A stretch of 64,000 bases of DNA from Diprion similis (Eukaryota > Arthropoda > Insecta > Hymenoptera > Diprionidae). The notes under the pieces were generated by a model, which worked only from the letters and a program-made list of their open reading frames with translations, ran no database searches and was not told where the DNA came from. Below are positions 1-13,779 of this stretch, in pieces. Where the stretch lies: positions 5,628,501 through 5,692,500 of the forward strand of contig NC_060107.1 in NCBI RefSeq assembly GCF_021155765.1. The letters are read 5' to 3'. How positions within the stretch are numbered: the stretch's first letter is position 1; each line of letters begins with the position of its first letter. Both the position numbers and the translations under genes were made by a program.

Positions 1-1403
1 ATAGCTACAATTGTATATACATAGATTATTGAATTTCAGTTAGCCCGTAAAGTTTTCTTCCTATAATCTCTGCCTTATTTTATTATCGAAAATAAACTAA
101 TAGTTTTCATTTAAAGTTATATTAAGAAAATTCTAAGAGTGTATATAAATATTGTAAGTATATTAATTATCCGGCTTTCACAGTATAGTCGTCAAAGTAA
201 TTACAAAGCCGTGCGAAATTTGTTTACCCTTTACATTTCAGCCCTTCTAAAATTTATAGATATGAAGTTTGACGTATGATTGGAGGCGAGGCACCCCCAG
301 AGCGGATAACAAGTTCCGTAGACCGGAACCCGTTAATTGGAGAATTTTGTTCCTCCTGCGTACATCGCGCTTTACTATATACATGTATATATATACGGTC
401 AGCGGTAATCAATAACGCGGCTTTCCCTTGGCCCGAAATCCCCATCTATAATGGATCTCGACGTAAGCACATTTCAGGATATAGATCGTGTCTTGTGTAC
501 GTGCCATGTACGCACATGTGTGTATGCCTATGTCGCGAATCAATCAACCCACGGACTTATCCAATATCGTAGATGTGTATTATATACCTATAATGTGTGT
601 CTCCCCTCGAAGATATCTAGTAAATGTATATAAATATTTATTACATACACGCACGGTAAAATTGCAGGGCGATCGATTATTTTACATCATATAATTATGA
701 AAAAGTTGGTTGATCACGTACGTGTATAAATTAAATATTAGAGAAATTTTCAAATTCTTATACTTTGTCGCAAAAACAGCAGCAGGTGTATGCGGTATAA
801 AGTATACGTATATGGGGCATTCCATGCCAACTCAGTAAACGGTTGTCCATGAAACTTTTAACAGGTATGAAAATGAAAAAATTATTTAAAAAAAAATATA
901 TTTATCTACGTTTATATACGTGGTCGCAGCGATTGTATGTATATACAATTCCTCGTGCAAAGGGGAGTGTTAAACCGGATCACCAAACGCAGGTACGCAT
1001 GGCAAGTACACATATTGGCTAATTGGCTTTGCTGTAAATCCGCATGTACTGGATGAACGTACGTACCGTCGTTAATTATACACAGTATAAGTGAATATGT
1101 ACGTACGTCAATACATATGTCTGTAAACGTCTACCTAGATGGACATGCGGAAATTTATTGCGGACGTGCCTGACAATATCGAGTCTAATTGTAAACGTGT
1201 CGATCGTTATATGAATATGGACTATAATCCTATTAATTCGTTGTGCGTTTTTGGGCGGCTTTGCAATTTGTTATACACACGGTTGAAATTGCACAATCAG
1301 CTTACTGTAGTGCATCTATAACAGTGTTGATAACGTTTAAAAACTTGAGTCACACAGATTATTTTACTCAGTCAAATTTTATAACAAGATGATGGTGTTC
1401 TGC
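1..1403. other. AT-rich sequence, no gene seen
   Basis: Short frames only, no splice-supported coding. Confidence 0.6.
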
Positions 1404-1727
1404 GGTTTTTGGGGTCGCTGATTACGAATCTGAAATCAGATTTCAAAAATTCATGATGGCGGAACTGATATGACGGACGAAAATTACATATTTGATCGAA
1501 TGCGATCGATAAACTCTATGCAAGGATTTTCGGGGTTGACGATCGGATTCGCTATACTGATTTTTCAAAACTTCTGATTTCAGATTCGTAATCAGCGACC
1601 CAAAAAACCCCTGGACAAAGTTTTTTTTTTCCGGATTCGACGGAATTTTAAATTTTCGTCCGCCATACCGGATCAACCATTTTGAATTTTTAAAATCCGT
1701 TTTATAATCAGTGACCTGAAAAACTCA
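1404..1727. repeat. fold-back dispersed repeat
   Basis: A 28-bp sequence (1413-1440) is repeated as a perfect inverted copy at 1573-1600. A third, more diverged inverted copy of the same unit, including its GGCGGACGAAAATT part, runs 1651-1727. The unit recurs near 21303-21377. No coding capacity; looks like a non-autonomous MITE-type or fold-back element. Confidence 0.75.
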
Positions 1728-4498
1728 TATTTTAAGTAAAACACGTATATGTATAAGGGAGTAACTTTTTCGAAAATGAATTACTGCTTCAACTTCCCCA
1801 ATTTTTTCTATCAATCAGTTTCTAACAATAATAATTTATTCTGAGATTTTAAAAACTCAAACAACAGAGTAAAAAAATTGACCATATTTGCAGTATTTTA
1901 TCTAACGATATACTTTAATTTAGATTTTTTATTTTTTGTGATCATAGATCACGCCACGAGTATATATCGATGAATCTATCAGCTTCTCAGAGCTTTACAA
2001 ATCCGAGCATGTAAGACTACGTCTTCAATTTGAAAGGAAGCAGATGTTACAACGTGCGTAAAAACTTACTTTGTGTACAACATCATGTTTAATTATCGGC
2101 AAACGGCAAAATGATCGCTACTGTGGCTCGTGAGTATATTAGGTAGGTATATACACAAAATGTACGATGCTGGGTTGCAGTGGCTATAGTATGAGATCTA
2201 CCTTGCCTTGAAACTACCGACTGTAACTAGTTATGCATGTGAAGACGCATACATACATGTGCCAATAAGAACTCATAAAAAATTGGCCTTTCTATATATT
2301 CGCTATGACGTACACATGTATAATAAGTTATTACACACTGTGCGTTTATACGTATCTATATATACATATATATGCATGCTTTTGACATTGCACATCTCGA
2401 AGATTAAGCAATCAGCTGTTCATTCCGCTGATCTCGCGTATATCGAGGAATTTTTGTTTTAAAACCAACCCGGAATGTATTGTAAATAATTCCGTTATTA
2501 TTTACAGTTGAATTGAATAATATTCTTTGTATTTTAATTTCAATCTCACAATGAACCGCATTTTTCATTTCACCTTTAACGTTTTGAGTCTCTGTTGGAA
2601 ATATTAGTTCTCGTGAAAAGTTAACCAGGCGGAAAAACGACGAAACCGCATTACAAGTGCGTTACCGGATTTATACATATATGTATATTATATATAATGT
2701 ATAATACGAGTATATTAACATACTAGACAGTTGTTAATTATTTCCACGCGGTAATTACCAACCTCATGTCCGGTTTTACCGAAGCACGCTATATACATAC
2801 GCGTATATTATACAATGTATAGTATAAGATAAGCGTTTAGGAAACCTTAATTAAATACTAATTTAGTAATTAACAATTTACGGTGCACGATATAAATGCT
2901 TCAAGTTACTTCAACCGCGCTTCTACCGTACCTACATGCAACTATATGTAATAATAAATTACACAAACGGAATCCGGAAAAACATCGGCGTCGCGATATA
3001 AACGTTACAACGGATTCAAGCAGCAAGTTTGCAATTATCGCAAAAATTTAAGAAGGAAAAAAATCTCTCGGCATGCGTGATAATTGCCATTTCGCATTGT
3101 GAGATTGCAGCTCTCGCTTGTGTAAAACTTTGTTTGTTTGTTTTTTTTTTATTTTTTTATTTTCTTTATCAACAACACTTACAAGAATTACACAAGCGTT
3201 TTTTCAATTAATTCTGTCAAAAGAATTATTCAGCAAACCGATAAAACCGTACGTTATTGTTATCACAATTTTCTGTACAATATGACCTTAGAACAAAAAT
3301 TTTCTTCCATTTTATTTATCACTGATACCAATACGTGTATAAACATTTTGAATTTTTACCCAAGCATTAGGTATACATGATATTTGAATGTATGTGTGTA
3401 TGTGTTATGTACATGAAAATGATTACGTGCATCCATACGCGTCTATAGGCTACCGCTTATACACGTAGATACAGCATATAACTGAACGAAGATGAAATAC
3501 GTATCCCTGAGTACACAAACACACACACACACACACACACAGTCCCACACATATATTTATACGTTACGCAACAAAACGTTCGACGGTATTCGAAGTCTCT
3601 AGCCTTGAGATGGCGAGCCGCTTTGCTCGCTCGAATCGTTCACGCATGCGTTTAGCCTGCGTTTTGTGCGAGCTAGGGAGCAGAGTGGTCCAACCGTACG
3701 ATATTGACTGCTGCTGTTCCTCCATCCACATGATTGATACCCGGTAATCGCGAGAACGCGGAAAGATACTTGTTACATGCGTTTTTTTCTTTTTCCTTTT
3801 TTTAGAAAATTTCTAATCAGCCGTACGATATGCGTGGATGTGATATAATCTACTTAAAAGTTTGATCATACATGACGTAGAAGATTAAGAGAAGTTATCT
3901 TGTTACACTTTTCATCGAACTATAGTCAATTGGATTTCTAAACGTTTTGTACTATACCCTATAGAACTGTACGCAATTTTTAATATGTATATATATATAT
4001 ATATACATCGATAATCGCTGTTCAGGCATTTTATTGTTATTATATATATATATACCGTGGTGAAAAATTTCCAGCAGATGGTATATTGATCGAAACAATT
4101 TTTCAGTTTAACAGCAAAATGCGGTTCTTTTCCATCCCACACAGAGAATAAGAATAAAAGTATTAAATCTAAGGGTCCGATTCGACCGGTTTAGCCGACT
4201 TGGTCCGCTTACGTAAACCGTATACTCCTGCAAGTAGGTATATAAAACCAAGGATATCTGTGCATCCGCATGTATATTTTAGCCAACAGGAATTCTCCGT
4301 TCTTCGTGTTTTCGGTGTTTTGTTCTCCTGTCTGGATAATCAAAAAGAAAAGAGTACGTTTAATAAAGAAACTTATAAGTAAGGTAGGTAGGTACAGCCG
4401 AGAATTTATCCGCTATAAAATTATCTGAAAGTTATTAAAACGACAGGGAAAAAAAATTTTATCATTTTAAAATCTCGATTGAAATTATTTGCAGACCA

Positions 4499-4530
<32 letters not shown>

Positions 4531-6963
4531 TTTATTTATTTTTATCGCGATTCTTATTTCTTTGATTGTAAATGAACTTTTAGATCTATAATAAATAACA
4601 ACGTACCTAATCACTTGAAATATCGAATATGTACATATATATATATATATATATAATATATAATTCTCATGCATATGAATTAAGCGTCCGGTTTTAAACG
4701 TTTCGCATCCCAATACATATTACATATCCATACATCCACATGACCGGCCATATAATGCGATATATTTAATTATTACAGATCTCTTGAGCCGCATAAGCTG
4801 GTATAAGTTTAGCATAATTCGAAGCCGCGCACAGATGCTCACGAATTATGCACGCCTTACACAATCGCGTTCGCGTCTTGGTCTTACACGCATGCCAACC
4901 TCCGTATAGGTTGAAAAATAGTAAGCTGTATATAGGTAAGTATTTATGCGCTGCTGGCGCGCAAACCGCAAACCGAGTGCCAGGTGCTGACGGTGCTTGT
5001 CGTGAAAGAAGGCACTTGGCCTTCGTTCGATTACCACACACACACACAAACACACGTGTATACAGCCTTGTGTCTATACATGTGCCACACGTATCTGCAT
5101 ACTATACTTAACCGACGTGAAGACGGTGTTTGCATAGGTGTGCCCCACGACGACGATATCCTGCATGCGCCAAATTTAAGTCCCGTACAGACGATTAAAT
5201 ACGTGAATTCGTGACTCGCGGAATTCACCGCGTATCTATTTATCACGCATGAATCGTGTGTCGTACAAAAATTTATTGTCTGTTTTTTTATTTTTATTTT
5301 TTTTTGCTGGAGAGTTTCAATCGTCTCTTACAGCTATTCTGGTATCGTGTTCTTCATGGGTTCTATATACAGTAGGTATAGCGGTTTCCTTCAATTTTTT
5401 GCAGAAACTAAGACGTTGCAACGATTTTACTTTTTTAAGACCTGCAGTTGCAACAGGTGTGAAGTTACATTTTTTTTTTTTTTTTTAATTTTCTTTTTTT
5501 TTCTTTCGCCGTTCGTGGATGTTTGCGCGGAAACTCCCGTTAGTACATATGTATTATAGACATGATTATTTACTGTATAGAAGAGCTGTAGGTAGATGCA
5601 ATAAGTATTATTATATACCTACATAGGTATATACGAGTACGTAATGCGTGACGGAGATGTGCAATTCGTACGAGTATTCAGTAGAAATGAGTATTAAAAC
5701 AGAAAAGAAAAAGTAAAGAAAAAAAGAGGAAGACTGAAAGTAAAGACAAAAGAAAAAGAAAAATAACGAAGACGATAAGTCGTATACCATGTATACTGTA
5801 TACCTATATCTACAATCTACGTATGTACATCTATATGTATAGAAAAAAATTGAAGCTGCATTCCATCGTAGGGGAACAAGATATGAGCGAACAGGAAAGA
5901 AAAATCTGAGAATGATGAAAAAATGAAGAACATGGCAGACGGTAGGGGAGAGGGAAGAGGGGGGCAAGAATAGATATATGCATATTTTAGCTGCGTCGCG
6001 AGTGTAATAATCGGCATACTTGACGCCGCGGATTCCTTGACGAATCATAAAATACTGTTCATCGCATATAAATATATTACGCGTCCGCATAAATGTGTTA
6101 TACAGTGATCATTCTAAATTACTCTATCTTAATCCGAGAAACTGCTCGGAGCATATATATTATACGATAATTAATTTCGGCTCGACGTTATAGGTATAGC
6201 TTAGTTAGAAAGCGTTATTTTATATCAATTTCTTTTAATAAATATATTGTTTTATACTTTGAAACTTACTTTGAAAAAATACTTTGAAAAGCGCGTAAAC
6301 AAAATAGCTCGTCGAAACTTTTTATACCCATGAGAATTCGACGGGTGGACGATTCTACCTTCTCCCCTTGGAAAATAGCAAAAATCTAAAAATAAATATG
6401 GCGTATAAAAGATACAACGGAGAATCGTTCTTCATATGTACTGGGAAAAACGTACAATAATAACAGCGATCGTGATGAAGACAGGGTAAAATATAGCCAA
6501 CTCTATACAGGTATAAGGTATATAATAAATGTGTATCGTGAAATTAACTTTCCTCCGGATGCATGGTTTCAGATTTGGCTCGCTTATAAACCGGATGGAG
6601 ATTTAGAGTCGTCTTTTGTTTGAAAATAATTATCATCCTCGAGAGCCTCGAGAGCTAGATATTCCCGCTCTGCAGAGTGTATACGTACCTACCTACCTGT
6701 AAGAGAGGCGAAGTAATTTCGCGAGCCGAGTCCATCTCTTAGTTGATAAGTTATCGCTTGAGTGTGCTGCAGCTTCGCTCGTATTCTCGGAGTGCAGAGA
6801 AAGAGAGAGTGCCAAGCACGGCTACGTACAGAATAAGGAACAATGTTTTGCCGTTAAACGGGGCAGGATTGTGTTTATGTGCGCCGTAGGTAAAACAGGG
6901 TACATATGTTACCCACACACCCACATATGTATATATTTATAAGTATATAGAGTGAATTTCAAT
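1728..6963. other. AT-rich sequence, no gene seen
   Basis: Contains an (AC)n microsatellite at 3519-3541, TA runs near 3988-4004, 4628-4652 and elsewhere, and T-runs (4499-4523, 5470-5485). A GC-richer patch at 3560-3720 has no open frame of note. Confidence 0.6.
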
Positions 6964-7121
6964 GCGCACGCGTCACAATCCGAGAACAACTGTTTGCCAG
7001 GGTCACCAACCGTCTCTAACCTCAAAAATTGGTGACAGTTGCGCACGACTCACACTTTCGTCTACGCCGCGGTTGGTCAGCCTGGAGAACAATCGCTCTC
7101 GGATTGTGTAAGCGCGTGCAC
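6964..7121. repeat. imperfect long inverted repeat
   Basis: Left arm 6964-7012 pairs with right arm 7070-7121 (shared GCACGCG, ACAATCCGAGA, CCAG..., ACCAACCG with a few mismatches). A smaller inverted pair GTCACCAA/TTGGTGAC (7002-7009, 7029-7036) is nested within. Could be a fold-back element or a hairpin RNA source. Confidence 0.65.
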
Positions 7122-7876
7122 TTTGAATTCTCGCAAAGGACGGGCCATGCAGTCGTTAGGAATTCACTCGGCATATATCGCGAGAAGTATAATAGTTACA
7201 CTCGCTTCTGCAGTAATTACCAACCGCCCCGAGCATCTTCTCGGTTGGCTATAGCCGGTTCTCCGTGGGTCGTTGGGTCGAAGCCTGTTACGTAAAACCT
7301 TTGATGTATATTCGTCCCATAAATTGGAAGCTGCCGGGGCTTGTTTGCCCTCGCAGATTCTGCATCAGCCCACGCGCACAACTTATCGCCCATATCCGAG
7401 TAATTAGGATCAATATTGTATATTCGCGAACGCGGTAATAAACCCGGCTCCGACTGCAAACTCCGAGAATACTAAAGCGATGTAAAATTTGAATACAAAT
7501 AGCACGTATAACTCTTGGTCTCGATGGGAAGCTTTGTTATTTTTTGAATTACTTCACTTTTGCTTCTCTTACTTTTCCATACTTTTCATTCCCGAAAATT
7601 CCAACGCCGCAGGCTTTCAACTTTGTAACGCGATCATCGTTTATTTAACTCTCAAAACTTGAATGAGTTTCGTTAAATTTCAACCCACGATCGCGGTTGG
7701 GATTCCTAATATTATGGGCGTGGCTGAACAACATGGCGCCGAAAAAAAGGTTATAATCAGTTTCAAATCGAATTAGGTATACGTGTAAACGCATAACCAT
7801 AAAAAAAACCTCGTACTAACTGTTAGAATTTTGATCTCTGCCATATACGGTAAGTCAGTGTATAGAGCAAAAAATG

Positions 7877-7902
7877 TGAGGATAAAACTAGTTTTATCCT
7901 CA
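7877..7902. repeat. perfect 26-bp palindrome
   Basis: Centre ACTAGT, arms TGAGGATAAAA..., flanked by an A-run on the left and a T-run on the right. No gene next to it. Confidence 0.8.
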
Positions 7903-8219
7903 TTTTTTTGTACACGAATTTATTCAAATTTCCCGCCATTTGTATAGGTATACAGCCGACATATGTTGTACCCCAATATATCGATAAGTATCTTATTTTC
8001 GTTGAACAATTCTTTGACTAACCTATAATACGTGACCCTTATCCATGACTTCGTAAACATGCCTTCAAATTAAGGAACATTTATCCTTGAAATTAATCAT
8101 TCTTGCAACAATTATAACACGAATCGTTCCCAATTCCTCTCAATGATCATCCACATCGTCTGTACCGCTGTATAAAGAGGATAAATTTAAAACGAGTCTA
8201 ATCGGGATTGGGCTGTAAG

Positions 8220-8290
8220 GTTAAGTTGGGTCAAGTGAAGTTAGGGTTGCGTTAGGGTTAAGTTACATTAGATTGGGTTAGGTTAGGTTG
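8220..8290 (+). repeat. degenerate telomere-like TTAGG/TTAGGG tract
   Basis: Repeated GTTAGGG, GGTTAAGTT and GGTTAGGTTAGGTTGG words. TTAGG is the insect telomere repeat; short degenerate interstitial runs are common in Hymenoptera. Confidence 0.6.
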
Positions 8291-8304
8291 GTTGCCATGG
8301 GAAC
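8291..8304. promoter_or_regulatory. RFX X-box
   Basis: GTTGCCATGGGAAC fits the X-box consensus RYYNYYATRRNRAC at all positions. RFX factors bind it upstream of cilium genes. No target gene is visible in the window. Confidence 0.4.
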
Positions 8305-8634
8305 GAGAACGTGAACCCCTGGTCGTTATGCAGGTTAAAACGACGACGACGACGAGGGTTTGGTATTTTTGCGTCAAGGCTACCCGGACATGCCGACACG
8401 CGGATCAGCGTGCCTCGTGTGCGTGGGACTCCGAGGTGCTCCTAGATTAGCTCGAGCTCAAAGAAAACTCTTCTTCCTACGTGCAGAGCTAGGCTATTAT
8501 ACCTACACGAAAGGTAGGTATACCTCCAAGGTATATCCACACTCGTAAAACGATCGCCTGGCAAAACGAGTATCAGAGATTCTGCGGTAACCAGCTTCTC
8601 TCCAGAAAAAAGAACCGCAAAAGAGAGAAGTTGA

Positions 8635-8636
<2 letters not shown>

Positions 8637-8677
<41 letters not shown>
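8637..8677. repeat. poly(A) tract, 41 nt
   Basis: Uninterrupted A-run. No clear retrocopy upstream of it. Confidence 0.85.
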
Positions 8678-8679
<2 letters not shown>

Positions 8680-9211
8680 ATGAGACACAGCTGCAGCAAA
8701 GCGTGTAATATATTTATTTAACTCTTTTCTACGATAGGGTGGTGGTGTGTTTTATATCTCTTTTTATCCAACTCTTTGCTGATAATAGTTGAAGGCAGCT
8801 AGAGGGTACAACGTGCTAATTGTTTTACTCTGGTAACATTCATTTTTTCCCCGAGAAACAGGGAAAATTCTAGAACAGCTATTACTCTATGGTGTTTCTA
8901 AAAGTGGGAATATTTTTCTGTATGCAGTCCGAACCGGTACCGGAATATCCAAACGCACCAGTCTTCGAATAGAAAAAAGAAGAATTCCGCTTTCGGGATT
9001 CCGACCGCCATTTTGCACATCGCGATGTACGCGGTAGAAATCAGTCTATAGAATAGATTGTTCATGGTTATTTTTGGTTCTATAATATGGCAGAATAGTG
9101 GAGATGGAATGCAGGGGGTTCTGGGTGGCCCAAAGTCTCTAGGATTTCGGCCGGCGTCCGTTCGACCTTCGGGCCTTCGATCGACGCCGAATTCTGAATG
9201 GCTCGTCGCGG

Positions 9212-9240
9212 TGGCGTCGTCGTCGTCGTCGTCGTCGTTG
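9212..9240. repeat. GTC trinucleotide repeat
   Basis: (GTC)n within a GC-rich island (about 9100-9380). A plus ORF from 9198 reads MARRGG then a Val run; unrecognised and probably not a gene. Confidence 0.7.
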
Positions 9241-11448
9241 CCGCACGTTCATCCGATATCCATACCCTGACTAGCCTCGTAGAGGAAGACAACAGACGCC
9301 AGGGTAACGGTTATCCCTCGCGGCGCTGGCGTTTCGATCGCCTCGCCCCAGGGAAAGGAGCCGAGACTGAAGAGAAACTGCCAAAAAAGGGAACGCCCCC
9401 TCACTTTTCGAATACAGGAAGCACCGTCTATATGTATAAACGTCCACCTACAGTATATTCCTGCCCACCTTCTCCTCCCTCGTTCTCTTTATCACGGTGT
9501 AAAAAAGCCTGAATATGATGCAGCTTATTGCTTACGTATATGTACGTAAATTTATACCTGCACGTATGGACGTAGTCTGTATAATATTAATAATATCTAT
9601 ATAGTTAGGCGAGAAAAAACTTCACTCCGGCCTCTTCTCGTACCATTTCATTGCGTGAGGATCGAAATGACCAGAGATTAGGTATGTATATAATATATTC
9701 CTCGTCCCGACTAAAACGGCTACATTTACGCTACACATTTAAGAGACATTCTACTAAACCAGAACCTGTATAGGTGTAATTCCATCCGATTGCGTGATGG
9801 ATATGCAGCGAGTAAGGAAAAGAACATAGAATTAGCTTGCGATCTTTCGCGGCGATGACGTCACGTAAACTCGTTCTAAAACCGTATTCCCAGTTAATTT
9901 TTTTATTCTTTCTACCACGTCGACCGCTTTATTTGCCAAATGCCACGCTAGAGTATAACCGACTTACATTATACACAGGCATGATTTAATCGTTCAATCC
10001 TGTCACAACATAGCCATTCAATTCGAAAATTCTACTACAAGCACGTAATCGTATTACGATTGCAAAATATGCATAATTGTTCGCCTCAAAGGTTCGACTA
10101 TGTATTCGTCAAAATGACTGTATCGTATAGTCATGCTCATGGCTCTGCGTTATACTGTCATGCACGTGGCACCCGCTGACCATACGTGCATATCCGCTGA
10201 TCAATTCGTAATGTATCAAGCTTCCGGCAAGGTTCAAATCGAATAAGGTTACTCCGGTTTATACCTACGGTATACACGTACCTGTAAGTAAGAAAAATTG
10301 AAAAATTATGGTATTATTGATCGATGGTTGAAACTGTTTTGGTAATAGGCCGAGAATATTGTTACACGTACAAATATTACATCAGGCAACATGGGAACGA
10401 AGAATACTGATATGCAACGTGCGAGGGGTGGAGTTCACCGTTCACCACGACCCACCTACCTATAGTAATACGGGGGGCTGGGGTGACACCAAAAGCTGGC
10501 GGGGTACAACCATAGGAAGACCCTTCGGACAAGGGGAGGAATTGGGGCGAGGCCGAGAGCGTGGCTTCTGGAGGTTGGGGCGGGGTACAGAATTGGGTTA
10601 GAAAATGTACCCCCTGTGCCAAAAAATCGTTTATAATAAATAAGAGCCACACACAATTATAGAAACTGCGTCATTGGTAGAAATCTAACAACCAAGACAA
10701 AAGTTACCAACGAAGTTAATTTTCAGGCATTATTACCTGAAGTTTGTTAAAAATTGTAGTACTTGCAAGCGGAGAATTTTTTGATTGTACTAAATTATCG
10801 ATTTCAGATGAATTTTCCAGTTCCGAAAATCAATTCTAAAATGTACTTAATTCGTTGTAATATTATAATCTGCAGGCAAGGATGAAATCGTTTAATGGAT
10901 GCAGAAAATAACTCCAATCCTTCAATATTATTCCCAGGAATAACACTGAAAGAGGGAAAAAACGAAGTTATTTTATCGGTACAAGAATGATCACGCAGTA
11001 AATTTCGTTTTTCTTTCTCTCACAAGTTTTGCAACGTCGAGGACGAGAGTCTATACATCGCGTGATTGGTTAATTGACTGTGAGATCTCTTTAATTGGCA
11101 TGACGTAAATAACGGCTCTTTGCGTTCCTCTGCAGCTCGTGTTGTTCTACTACAGGGTGTATGACACAACGAATGATGGTTCAAAAATTTGACGTACACA
11201 TATAAAATGGTAAAAATTTAGTCAAATAGCATGCAGGCAGAACGAGTGTCTTGTCTCGAAAAAATCACCAGTGTAATAGGGATCCGCGATTCTAGGGCGC
11301 CAGTTTGGGAAACTAGAACGCGACTACAGGAGCCGAGAGGCGGGTCTGCACAGCGTCGAAGAAGGCGTCTCGATCAATGGCGTCGTCATGGCTACGGGCG
11401 CCGCGATGCTCTACTCCTGATTATTTATGTCAAGGATCCCACGGCACC

Positions 11449-11503
11449 GCAACCACCACCACCACCACCACCACCACCAGAACCAGAACCAGAACCAAAA
11501 CCA
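11449..11503. repeat. ACC then CCAGAA repeat
   Basis: (ACC)n followed by (CCAGAA)n in a GC-rich patch (about 11231-11560). Confidence 0.7.
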
Positions 11504-11995
11504 GCGTCGTTTGCAAGAAGCCTGCGACTATTCGATCACTGCGCGCTGCAGGGGTAGTCCAGGGTCTATAAACTATAGGTATACCTTCGAAAATATATAT
11601 ATATATATATAAATAATACATGGGGAAGCGATGGAGTTATAAGAGAGGGTATCATAGTTTCGACCTAGTTACCCCCTGCAGTAGTTCCGCACGAATCGAT
11701 ATCACCTTGAGTCCTTACAGCCCCCAACGCAAGATGCTGTTTAGAGTGCGTAAACTATATCCAGGATTTAATACAGATACGTTCAAGTAGACTTTCATAA
11801 TAATTTAGCCGAGAAAAAATATAAAATTTGATTATTATTGAATGTGCATAATTTTAATTGGAAATCAAAATTTTGCACAACTTGCAACGTTTGCACTTTT
11901 ATCGTAACAGAATATTTATAAACCTTGAAAATAATATAAATGGTGATAATTTTCCGTCTAATTCAAATGGCTTACAACGATGGTTATGTAAATTG

Positions 11996-12026
<31 letters not shown>

Positions 12027-13779
12027 CGCATTGTATCAATAACTCAACGATAAATCTGAATTCCGTGTGAATAAATTTACAGATAAATATTCAAATTGAG
12101 TTTCGCGATGATTATTATTAATTGTGATTACTTTTCTGTACAATGTAACGTTTGTGTAACTGCACACGAATCTTGAGGTTAAAAACTGTGTAACAATTAT
12201 TATCAGTATCAAGTTGTCAGTTAAATAACGTTCTTTCGTTCTAAACAACGATCGGCACGCACAGCATATCGTACGCCGTGTAAATAGCCGAAATTACGAG
12301 TCATGCATATATATATATAAGTGCACAACTATGTATAAATATATAGTACATACTGACATATATCAAAGTGTCAAATATTTCACTACCGTGTATATACACA
12401 ATAAGTATAAGTAACTACATGCGCCTATACTTCATGAACATAAATACAATGCGATATAATAATAATTCTGCATACAAATAAGTACCGAATAATATGGCGG
12501 ATGGATTCGACCGTTGACGATTTTTTTTTTTCGTTCTGTTTTCTGGGTAAAAAATTTCTGCAATGAAAAAAGTATGCGCGTGAGTTTTTTCAGCGACGCG
12601 AAACCGAGTCATGTGTACATGTATGTATGTATATATATATATATATATATATGTGTATATGTACTGTATACTATTAGAGGTCGATCCATAGGATAATATA
12701 TAATGACTCCTTTATAACCGTTACCGTCAAACTACACCGCCTATGATGATTTCACATGAATTTAGCGCGGGCGATTGCTGCATAAAGCACGGTTCGTATA
12801 ATTTTTAAAATTCCAACCGAACGGTCATATTATACTTAATTATACTTCGTCAAATTTTTTTTGTTTTCCCATCGCATCGCGTTCGGCTCCTTCATCTCAT
12901 CCCTTCTCTTCATCTATTCCCCGCGCCTCTCGCGATCGACGTTAATAGGTATATACATGTGTGTGTATATATATATATATATGGTTTAATAGCATGTATA
13001 ATTTTTCAGCGAAAACCAGCAGGACACGTATACAACAAATTTTTATACATCGGCGAGGAGGTGTGTGGGAATATTTTACCAGGAAATGGACACGCTGCAC
13101 GCAGTTAAGTATGTATGTATAATACGCTATACATCTCTCCTCTCTTCCCCCTTCCCTTCCCTTCCCTTCTCATCGTCACTTCTCTACATTCTGTCTGTCT
13201 GTCTGTGCGTCCGTATGTCGTTTATAACTCTATAACCACCGAACCAACCGTTTTTGATACTTTTTTGTCGATGGACAGCTGCAACGTCTGGCCAGAATTT
13301 AGGCTACATTTCGATTCAACCAGATCAGTAGTTACAGAGATATAACGATATGAGTTAGCCAAAAAATTACGGAATCGCACACACACACCTTCGCAATCGC
13401 TGATTAATACTCTTACAGATAATAGACAAGAATAACGTCCAGGAGTTTCCAAGGCATCGATGAAGAGCGCTAAAAGAAAAGTCCGTGAATGTCTAACAAT
13501 TTTAGCAAAAAAAAACACATATATTTGCAAATATTCACGAGTTGATCCGCAACGGATTGATACAGTATAATACACGTACAAACGTCATGTACATACATAC
13601 ACACATTTATCGTCACATGCAGGTACGTATAACTTATAAGATAGACGAAGAGGAGGGCGACTAGATAGGTAGATATACGTATCATGCCCACCCAACGACT
13701 CATCTTATTATACATACCTACCTGGCAAAGGTAGAAGGTACATACATAAACCTTATACCTATACGGAGACCTTTCTAAT

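Larger units (their letters stand above)
7903..13779. other. non-coding stretch with scattered GC-rich patches
   Basis: Apart from the repeats listed, GC-richer patches occur at about 8300-8500, 9100-9380, 10400-10610 and 11230-11560, within AT-rich DNA. None gives a spliceable recognised protein. TA/TG runs near 12625-12660 and 12960-12985. Confidence 0.5.

Noticed and set aside
5611..6090. 159-codon minus ORF
   Set aside because: Low-complexity Phe/Tyr/Ser composition from pyrimidine-rich DNA; no recognisable motif.
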